DNA from: Promethearchaeum sp.
GTDB taxonomy: Archaea; Asgardarchaeota; Lokiarchaeia; Sigyniarchaeales; Promethearchaeaceae
Direction: 5' to 3'
Assembly (NCBI GenBank): GCA_030611625.1
Contig: JAUWPK010000192.1
Span: 1 to 7,263, forward strand
DNA: 7,263 nucleotides
In this document: positions 1 to 5,081 of the stretch, piece by piece
Numbering within the stretch: position 1 is the first letter of the stretch
How the letters are laid out: every line of letters starts with the position of its first letter
Position numbers and translations under genes: made by a program
The notes under the pieces: model-generated
The model's input: only the letters and a program-made list of their open reading frames with translations
Database searches by the model: none
Told to the model about the DNA's origin: nothing

Positions 1-234
1 AAAAGATAATTCAGATGAAACTGGCCCAACCTTAGAATAACTTCGATTTATCATTTCGGATGAATTAAATTGAATATTTGATGATGGAGAGTCTTGTGAT
101 TTTGGAATAAAAGGATTGTCTTGAGAAAGGTTTTTTTCATCAATTTTTGTTTGATTTTGAGATATAATAGTGTAATTTTTAATATTTCCTGTAGTAAGAA
201 ATGGTAATAATCCAATAATTAATATAAATAACAC
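1..234 (-). CDS. Putative exported protein, N-terminal fragment (gene cut by window start)
   Basis: No family is recognised. The minus-strand frame stays open from the TAA at 295-297 to the window edge, so only the N-terminal part is seen. From the only conventional start, a GTG at 232-234, the protein begins with a hydrophobic stretch (LFILIIGLLPFLTTG, residues 2-16). A Ser/Asn/Gln-rich, low-complexity segment without further hydrophobic runs follows. This looks like a Sec signal peptide or N-terminal anchor followed by an extracytoplasmic linker. The codons just before GTG encode Lys-Lys-Asp-Lys, the charged n-region a signal peptide would normally have, so translation may begin further upstream at a rare ATA or ATT codon; no in-frame ATG or TTG exists there. 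It lies downstream of the KDSR-like gene in the same direction but beyond a T8 terminator, so it is probably a separate unit. Confidence 0.5.
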   Translation of the reverse strand, partial: MLFILIIGLLPFLTTGNIKNYTIISQNQTKIDEKNLSQDNPFIPKSQDSPSSNIQFNSSEMINRSYSKVGPVSSELSF

Positions 235-275
235 AATTTTATCTTTTTTTATTAAAATTATAATTACCTTTTTTG

Positions 276-283
276 TTATATTT
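276..283 (-). promoter_or_regulatory. Candidate TATA-like box for the exported-protein gene
   Basis: On the minus strand this reads AAATATAA and lies about 45 bases before the GTG at 234. Archaeal transcription usually starts about 25 bases past the box, which would leave a leader of roughly 15-20 bases. The surroundings are almost pure A+T, so chance matches are easy. Nearby, 324-329 and 337-342 form a 6-base inverted repeat (ATGATA/TATCAT, 7-base spacer) that could be an operator or a coincidence. Confidence 0.25.
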
Positions 284-381
284 ATTATTATAATTTAGAA
301 TTACGTAAAATATTTCGTTTTTTATGATAAAAATAATATCATTATTATAAATAAGTGAACTACTTGCTAATCATATAAATT

Positions 382-389
382 AAAAAAAA
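382..389 (-). terminator. T-run terminator after the KDSR-like gene
   Basis: The minus strand reads TTCTTCTTG followed by eight T, starting about 20 bases after the TAA at 410. A T-rich run without an obvious stable hairpin is the usual archaeal terminator. It probably ends the ESCRT-III B, membrane protein and reductase transcript. Confidence 0.55.
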
Positions 390-409
390 CAAGAAGAATA
401 TATTAGTAA

Positions 410-1243
410 TTAATATTTTCCAAGGCGTTTACGTGCTTTCTTATAATCTCCATCCAAGAAAAATCGAACAAGACGAGGTAAATAACGATACAATAACCAT
501 ACAAGCTTAGCCTCTCCTGGTAAAATATTATACTTCCTTTTTCTTATACCTTTAATAAAAACTTTAGCAACTTCTTCAGCACTAAATAATTTTACGCTTT
601 CCGATAATATTTTACACTCTTCTGGCTTAGTTTCATTTTCTATTGCCATTCCAGGAGTATCTGTATCGGGAGGATAAAGAATTGAAAATCTAATATTATA
701 AGGTTTTAATTCATGACGAAGAGCTTCAGTTAACCCAACTATCGCAAATTTGGAAGGACAATATGTGGCATAACTCATCATCCCGAAATATCCCATCATT
801 GAACTTGTATTTGCGATGTATCCGCGCTTTTCTTTCATAAAATAAGGAAGAAGTGTTAAGATCGGAACTAATTGCCCGTAATAATTAACATCCATATTTT
901 TCTTAAAATCATCCAAAGTTAATTTTTCGATATATTGTGGATAAGCATACCCAACTAGGTTAAGCAAATAATCGGGAACTCTGTGTTTGTTAATAAAATC
1001 ATCTATCAAAGGCTTTAATTTTGCCATATCAGTTGTATCACATGAAAAATATTCAACAAATTGTGAATCTAATATTTTCAATTTATTCATTTCTTCCGTT
1101 ACAGTTTTCAAAACTTCTGCATCTCGTGCAATAATAAGCACGCTTCCGCCCATTTTTACAATCAATTTTGAAGTCTCTTTTCCCATGCCCTTAGAGCCGC
1201 CACAAATTATTGCAATTTTATCTTTAAAATATAATTTTTCCAT
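410..1243 (-). CDS. Short-chain dehydrogenase of the 3-ketodihydrosphingosine reductase (KDSR/Tsc10) type
   Basis: This 277-residue classical SDR has a Rossmann cofactor loop GGSKGMG (15-21). An Arg after the second strand (R40, in IIARD) suggests NADPH. The catalytic set is N120, S148, Y161 and K165 (YCPSK). The decisive feature is PYNIRFSILYPPDTDTPG (181-198), followed by a MAxENxTKPEExKxLSE-like stretch. This is nearly the same as human KDSR, which reduces 3-ketosphinganine to sphinganine in sphingolipid synthesis. The usual NNAG motif is replaced by NLVG (95-98). The C-terminus (about 245-277) is basic, with a hydrophobic amphipathic stretch (VWLLYRYLPRLVRFFL) that may touch membrane. The frame continues upstream to a TTG at 1303, but that would overlap the preceding gene; the ATG at 1243 gives the normal SDR N-terminus and is preferred, although no ribosome binding site is evident. 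The family is well supported. The substrate is inferred, and a different lipid ketone is possible in an archaeon. Confidence 0.87.
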   Translation of the reverse strand: MEKLYFKDKIAIICGGSKGMGKETSKLIVKMGGSVLIIARDAEVLKTVTEEMNKLKILDSQFVEYFSCDTTDMAKLKPLIDDFINKHRVPDYLLNLVGYAYPQYIEKLTLDDFKKNMDVNYYGQLVPILTLLPYFMKEKRGYIANTSSMMGYFGMMSYATYCPSKFAIVGLTEALRHELKPYNIRFSILYPPDTDTPGMAIENETKPEECKILSESVKLFSAEEVAKVFIKGIRKRKYNILPGEAKLVWLLYRYLPRLVRFFLDGDYKKARKRLGKY

Positions 1244-1283
1244 CTTTAGATACGCCGTTTCATTAAATTTAAAAAAAATATGA

Positions 1284-1694
1284 TCAAAATTGACCCCAAG
1301 CAAAAATCATGAATAATGGACCAAAGATCACGCAAACAAGGTTAATTAATAAATTCATCAATGTGTCGCCTATATTTGTTGTATATCCCCCATTTTGCAC
1401 ATTAAATGAAATATCAAGCAATCCCAGAAATAATAATGCGCTTCCTGAGGTTATTGTGAAAAAAATCCCGAAACTTTGTTCGGATAAAAGTCCGATTGCT
1501 GCAATAATTAAACTTGGAGTTACCCATCCTAAATCAGGAACTGGAAATGATCGTTCAAATCCAAAATAAACTTCAGATTTCTCGGGATTCTTATTCTCAA
1601 ATAGGAAAAAGTAAATCCAAAAACCGATTAATCCCACAGCAATCAAAATTTCAAAAATTGCAATTAAAATATTATTCAAATTTAATATCACCAC
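1284..1694 (-). CDS. Small membrane protein with about four transmembrane helices, family unknown
   Basis: This 136-residue protein is not recognised. Hydrophobic segments lie at about 9-32, 57-70 (short), 74-96 and 111-133. The polar loops are short: ENKNPEKSE around 33-41 and NVQNGGYTTNIGD around 98-110. No catalytic or metal-binding motif is visible. It sits 42 bases after ESCRT-III B and 40 bases before the KDSR-like reductase, all in one direction, so co-transcription is likely and a role at the membrane with one or both is possible but unproven. The start is uncertain. The frame opens with GTG GTG (1694, 1691), but this same stretch contains GGTGAT, a good match to an archaeal ribosome binding site. 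It lies about 7 bases before an in-frame TTG at 1679, which would give a 131-residue protein. There is no in-frame ATG near the N-terminus. Confidence 0.75.
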   Translation of the reverse strand: MVILNLNNILIAIFEILIAVGLIGFWIYFFLFENKNPEKSEVYFGFERSFPVPDLGWVTPSLIIAAIGLLSEQSFGIFFTITSGSALLFLGLLDISFNVQNGGYTTNIGDTLMNLLINLVCVIFGPLFMIFAWGQF

Positions 1695-1736
1695 TTAAAA
1701 TTTTGATAATGATCAATAAAAAACTTATTTCATATA

Positions 1737-2378
1737 TTAAGTTCGGCGTTGTTGTTTCAATTTTTTAATTTCTTTTTCCAAATCATCAATTTGTGCTTCT
1801 GCATTTAATCCTGCTGGAACACTTGGAAGTGAAATTCCAGTTTCTACACTTATTTCTGAATCTACCTCAGCAAGAGCTAGATTCACCTCATCTTCGGTCA
1901 CTCCAGTAGAAGACGCATCATCCGTAATTTCCAGTTGTGCAGATGTCTCTCCGAACATAGATTCCATTGAACCGAACCCTAAATCCATTTCTGATAGTAG
2001 TTTTGCAATTTGTGGCATTTTAACTTGCTCATTTAAACCTTGTAGAGTTCCTACAATATCTTCAGCAACTTTAGAAAATTGACCCATAGCCTTTGCCTGT
2101 TCCAAACGGTATTTAATTCCTTCCATCCTAACACGAAAGTTTTCTGTAGAATGCCCCCATTTTCTATATTGCAGAGAGTTTTTCATATGAAGTTTAGAAC
2201 CCGCAATATCACCATTTTTTCGAGCAGTAATTGCTTTTTTTTTAGCTGTTCGTTCTTTAATTTCCATTTTTCCGATTTGTCGCGCTAAACGTTTATTAAA
2301 AACCTTGATCTTAATCAAAGGAGATGTTTCATCTTGTTTCTGATATCCTCCACTTAAAAACATCGCAAAATTTTTCAA
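1737..2378 (-). CDS. ESCRT-III-like protein, paralogue B (Snf7 fold, Vps2/24/46 or CHMP1-like)
   Basis: ESCRT-III proteins polymerise on membranes to drive scission and are remodelled by the AAA ATPase Vps4. Numbered from the TTG at 2378 (213 residues), the protein shows a short amphipathic N-terminus (KNFAMFLSG), a basic long helical hairpin (about 20-55 and 57-98, rich in Lys/Arg), further helices to about 142, an acidic region with EVNLALAEVDSEI (164-176), LPSVP (184-188) and a terminal charged helix (DDLEKEIKKLKQQRR, 198-212). It is more than half identical by eye to paralogue A at 4392-5045 along its whole length. The start is odd: homology to the paralogue's MGSIKRFASFLSG continues three codons upstream as ATC GGC TCA (I-G-S), so the true start may be the ATC at 2387 or the TTG used here. 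It is probably first in a cluster with the membrane protein and the reductase. Confidence 0.88.
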   Translation of the reverse strand: MKNFAMFLSGGYQKQDETSPLIKIKVFNKRLARQIGKMEIKERTAKKKAITARKNGDIAGSKLHMKNSLQYRKWGHSTENFRVRMEGIKYRLEQAKAMGQFSKVAEDIVGTLQGLNEQVKMPQIAKLLSEMDLGFGSMESMFGETSAQLEITDDASSTGVTEDEVNLALAEVDSEISVETGISLPSVPAGLNAEAQIDDLEKEIKKLKQQRRT

Positions 2379-2387
2379 TGAGCCGAT

Positions 2388-2400
2388 TTCTAATCCCTTC
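2388..2400 (-). promoter_or_regulatory. Purine-rich candidate ribosome binding site of ESCRT-III B
   Basis: The minus strand reads GGGAAGGGATTAGAA immediately before the ATC at 2387. The GGGA ends 6 bases before ATC, 15 bases before the TTG at 2378 and 30 before the first ATG at 2363. Spacing therefore favours initiation at ATC, although GGGAAGGGA is only a partial match to the archaeal anti-Shine-Dalgarno sequence. Confidence 0.35.
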
Positions 2401-2429
2401 CCTTTTTTCTCGGTTTCCCGTATTAAAAT

Positions 2430-2437
2430 AAAAAAAA
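2430..2437 (-). terminator. T-run between oligoendopeptidase F and ESCRT-III B
   Basis: The minus strand has eight T in a row about 42 bases after the pepF stop, followed by ATTTTAATA. It may end the pepF transcript. The adjoining TTTTATTTTAATA stretch is also placed to act as the TATA region of ESCRT-III B, about 40 bases before its start, so the two signals may overlap in this gap of about 100 bases. Confidence 0.4.
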
Positions 2438-2478
2438 TGTTTTATTAATATTATGTTTGAAAATATATTATTTAATGC

Positions 2479-4278
2479 TTATTTTAGACTTTCGAGTTCC
2501 TTGACAAAATATTCATATTGCTTCATACCAAGTTCCCAGAATTCAGGTTTAGTTATATCAAACCCAATTATCTCTCCGATTTCTTTAGGAGATAATGAGC
2601 TTCCCGCCGATAGGATCTTCTTGAATTTCTTGATAAATTCAGATCCTTCCTTCTTATATATCTGATACAGCGCGAATACAAATAATTGTGCATAGACGTA
2701 AGGGTAATTATAGAAACGAAAATTAGGGATAAAATAATGAGGTGTCTTTGCCCATTGCCACCGCATTTCATCGAACCATTCCACAGCATTTCCAGATATT
2801 TTATTTCTGGCATTACACCATAGTTTTGCAATGGTCTCCCCATCTAAATGTACTCCATTTTCAATTGAAGCGTAAAGCGATTGCTCAAAAAATACGCGCG
2901 CAGCAACTGAAAAAACAGCCATACCTGCTTCATCCAAAACATGAGCAAGAATTGAACGTTTTTCTGAATTAGATATTGATTTTTCGTTTAAAAACATGTC
3001 CGTCATTAGTAATTCAGCAAAAGTTGATGCGGTTTCTGCTACTACCATTGAAATATCAGTATTTAATTTAGTGTTATTTTTCGTATTGTAATAAGCATGA
3101 ATCGCATGTCCCAACTCGTGAGCAAGCGTATATGCACTATTCAAATCATTATTATAGGATGTGAGAATGAATGCAGAACGGCCTTTATACCAAGTAGAGC
3201 AAAATGCACCATTTCGTTTTCCATATCTTGGACTTGCATCGATATGATTCCTTTCATACATATCCTCAACGATTTCCTTAAATTCTACATCAAAATTCCC
3301 AAATGCTTGAAGAATTAGATCTTTCGCTGAATCCCATTCGATTTTTTTATGAGTAGAGTTAGAAAGAGGAGCCAATATATCTTCACACCCTAATTTTGGT
3401 AAATTCATGAGTGAGGCTTTATAATTCAAATATCTTCTATATAATCCAACATTGTTTTCGATAGTTTTCATTAAATTATCTATTATTGATTGATCAAGGT
3501 CACTGTCAATTAAACTTTGATGCATTTCGTTATCATATTTTCTTCTTTTTGATATTTTTAGCCAATCACCGCAAACATTACGCAAAGCTGATGAGAAAAT
3601 ATCGTTTTCTTTCCCTAATAGACCGTAAATCCCCTTATTTACAGATGTTCGAGTTTTTCTGTCTGGATGACTAAGAAACCCGTTTGCTTTACCATAAGGG
3701 AGAATCTTCAATTCCCCTTCAACTTCAACATCTATCATGCGGGTATTCAACCAAGAACCTTGAATTTGACTCCATGCTTCAATCCCAAATTGATCTTTTT
3801 CAAGGATCAATTGTTCTTCAATTTCAGATAATTGATGAGGATAATTTCTAATTATCTTCTCAAGATGATGTTTGTAATTAGAAAGAACCGGATCTTGGAT
3901 TAGATTTTTATGTTCAAAAACATATTTACCGATTTCCAGTGAAATAAATGCAACTTCCTTTTGTAAATCTGTTAAATGGCTTGTTATCTTAGAATGTAAT
4001 TCTTGATTTTCTTGCAATGTCATATTTGCAGCAAATGAAAGCTCAGAAAAAGATCTAAGTTCAGATAATTCAGTTAGAAAATTTTCTTTTTCTTGGATAA
4101 GATTCAACAAATCATTTGAAGAGAAATTTGGAACGTTTATCTTTCCTTTGTACTTTAAAACTAAATTATTTGCCAATTGCATCAAATTTTTTTGCGCATC
4201 TGCGATTTTTGGATGATTGGGACCCGGAAATAGCTCGGTTAAATTCCAAGCAATTTCATTTTCATTTTCTAAACTCAT
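2479..4278 (-). CDS. pepF: Oligoendopeptidase F, M3 family zinc metallopeptidase
   Basis: This 599-residue protein has the usual PepF length and no signal peptide or membrane segment, so it should be cytoplasmic, cleaving oligopeptides of roughly 7 to 20 residues and recycling peptides. The zinc site is HELGH at 387-391 (in TLAHELGHAIHAYY), with the third ligand E415 in MVVAETASTFAE, the spacing and context typical of M3B peptidases. The N-terminal region (about 1-190) is the helical PepF-type N-terminal domain and about 200-585 is the M3 catalytic domain. The C-terminal PHYFIPNFRFYNYPYVYAQLF region matches the Tyr-rich substrate lid of the family. All expected active-site elements are present, so it should be active. 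The ATG at 4278 has a good ribosome binding site. It is transcribed divergently from ESCRT-III A and toward ESCRT-III B; a functional link with the ESCRT genes is not evident. Confidence 0.95.
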   Translation of the reverse strand: MSLENENEIAWNLTELFPGPNHPKIADAQKNLMQLANNLVLKYKGKINVPNFSSNDLLNLIQEKENFLTELSELRSFSELSFAANMTLQENQELHSKITSHLTDLQKEVAFISLEIGKYVFEHKNLIQDPVLSNYKHHLEKIIRNYPHQLSEIEEQLILEKDQFGIEAWSQIQGSWLNTRMIDVEVEGELKILPYGKANGFLSHPDRKTRTSVNKGIYGLLGKENDIFSSALRNVCGDWLKISKRRKYDNEMHQSLIDSDLDQSIIDNLMKTIENNVGLYRRYLNYKASLMNLPKLGCEDILAPLSNSTHKKIEWDSAKDLILQAFGNFDVEFKEIVEDMYERNHIDASPRYGKRNGAFCSTWYKGRSAFILTSYNNDLNSAYTLAHELGHAIHAYYNTKNNTKLNTDISMVVAETASTFAELLMTDMFLNEKSISNSEKRSILAHVLDEAGMAVFSVAARVFFEQSLYASIENGVHLDGETIAKLWCNARNKISGNAVEWFDEMRWQWAKTPHYFIPNFRFYNYPYVYAQLFVFALYQIYKKEGSEFIKKFKKILSAGSSLSPKEIGEIIGFDITKPEFWELGMKQYEYFVKELESLK

Positions 4279-4285
4279 AAAGTAA

Positions 4286-4290
4286 CACCT
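4286..4290 (-). promoter_or_regulatory. Ribosome binding site of pepF
   Basis: AGGTG on the minus strand lies 7 bases before the ATG at 4278 and matches the archaeal anti-Shine-Dalgarno sequence, supporting that start. The heptamer GTTAGGT occurs twice in the leader (4287-4293 and 4296-4302 on the minus strand), 9 bases apart, the proximal copy overlapping this site. A TATA-like ATAAAATATG lies just upstream. Confidence 0.65.
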
Positions 4291-4362
4291 AACTTACCTA
4301 ACATATTTTATGGTAGTATAAGAATTTTTTAGAAGGTATTGACTCCTAATAAATAAGATAAA

Positions 4363-4380
4363 TTTAAAAAAAAAAAAAAA
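4363..4380 (+). promoter_or_regulatory. TATA-like box and A15 tract of ESCRT-III A, probably a leaderless promoter
   Basis: TTTAAA at 4363-4368 runs into an uninterrupted tract of fifteen A (4366-4380). The box centre is about 26 bases before the ATG at 4392, which is the normal archaeal TATA-to-start distance, so transcription would begin at or next to the start codon. No ribosome binding site precedes the ATG (CTGGTTCAATT). Together these indicate a leaderless mRNA. Confidence 0.5.
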
Positions 4381-4391
4381 CTGGTTCAATT

Positions 4392-5045
4392 ATGGGTTCA
4401 ATTAAACGATTCGCCTCATTTTTAAGTGGTGACCGAAAAAAAGGTGGTTCCGATCCAGTGCGATCAACCATAACAAGCCTTAAAATATTTAATCGTAGAT
4501 TACAACGCCAGATAAGAAAGATGGAACAACAGGGAAAATTAGCTAAGAAAAAAGCAATTGAGAGAAGAAAAGCAGGAGACATTCCAGGGTCCAGGCTTCA
4601 TATGAAATCATGCTTGCAGTTTACCAAATGGTCTCATTCTACTGAAAATTTCAGAGTTAGGCTTGATGGAGTTCAATTTAAACTCGAACAAGCTAAAGCC
4701 ATGAATGATTTTTCCGGAGTTGCGAATGAAATCGTTGGTGTTTTGGGTGAACTTCAAAACTCAGTTAAAGCTCCAGAGTTAGGAAAAATTTTATCTCAAT
4801 TGGACCTCGGTTTTGGAAATATGGAGAGTATGTTCTCAGAGACATCTGAACAATTGGAGATTTCGGATGATGCCGCTTCTACCGGAGTGTCTGATGGTGA
4901 GGTCGATATGGCTCTTGCAGAAGTCGACGCAGAATTATCTTTAGATACAAGACAAGCTTTACCTTCAGTTCCAGGATTAGCAGAAACTGGTGAAATTACT
5001 GATTTGGAAAAGGAAATAGCCAGGTTAAAATCACAAAGGGATTAA
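4392..5045 (+). CDS. ESCRT-III-like protein, paralogue A (Snf7 fold, Vps2/24/46 or CHMP1-like)
   Basis: This 217-residue protein is predicted to form ESCRT-III polymers on the cytoplasmic membrane face for scission in division, vesiculation or repair. It has an amphipathic N-terminus (MGSIKRFASFLSG, 1-13), a very basic first helix (about 24-60, with FNRRLQRQIRKME), a second helix (62-105, with WSHSTENFRVRLDGV and KLEQAKAM, similar to the CHMP1/Vps46 RVDAV region), shorter helices over 108-150 with LGKILSQLDLGFGNMESM, an acidic helix EVDMALAEVDAEL (170-182), LPSVP (190-194) and a terminal helix DLEKEIARLKSQR (204-216). LPSVP resembles the MIM2 core. The last helix places Leu205, Ile209, Leu212 and Lys213 as in MIM1, but the MIM1 Arg is Glu208. 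Both elements bind Vps4 MIT domains in known systems. It differs from paralogue B mainly in residues 14-25 and helix surfaces. The ATG start is clear from the paralogue alignment. Confidence 0.92.
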   Translation: MGSIKRFASFLSGDRKKGGSDPVRSTITSLKIFNRRLQRQIRKMEQQGKLAKKKAIERRKAGDIPGSRLHMKSCLQFTKWSHSTENFRVRLDGVQFKLEQAKAMNDFSGVANEIVGVLGELQNSVKAPELGKILSQLDLGFGNMESMFSETSEQLEISDDAASTGVSDGEVDMALAEVDAELSLDTRQALPSVPGLAETGEITDLEKEIARLKSQRD

Positions 5046-5059
5046 ATTAAAATAATCGT

Positions 5060-5081
5060 AAAAAAAATTTTTTTATTTTTT
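5060..5081. terminator. Bidirectional A/T-run terminator between convergent genes
   Basis: Eight A followed by seven T (5060-5074), then ATTTTTT, lie between the ESCRT-III A stop (5045) and the end of the PAS-GAF gene (5073). The T-run on the plus strand serves ESCRT-III A, and the A-run gives T8 on the minus strand for the sensor gene. The gap between the two stops is only 27 bases, so the signals are shared and overlap the last codons of the sensor gene. Confidence 0.6.

Noticed and set aside
1244..1303. Upstream extension of the reductase to a TTG at 1303, adding 20 residues
   Set aside because: It would overlap the preceding gene by 20 bases, the added residues are not typical of an SDR N-terminus, and the ATG at 1243 places the first strand and GGSKGMG loop at the normal distance.
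987..1569. Plus-strand open frames opposite the reductase and the membrane protein
   Set aside because: They are antisense shadows of well-supported minus-strand genes and show no domain or start signal of their own.
1703..1716. Small hairpin TTGAT-AATG-ATCAA between ESCRT-III B and the membrane protein gene as a terminator
   Set aside because: The stem is only 5 base pairs and the short T-run lies before, not after, it on the transcribed strand; the tight spacing fits read-through better.
2568..2843. Out-of-frame minus-strand open frame inside pepF
   Set aside because: It lies within the PepF catalytic domain, which is intact in the other frame.
4392..5072. A detached histidine kinase or HATPase remnant downstream of the PAS-GAF gene
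   Set aside because: The DNA beyond the stop is a terminator followed by the convergent ESCRT-III A gene; no kinase motif is seen in any minus-strand frame there.
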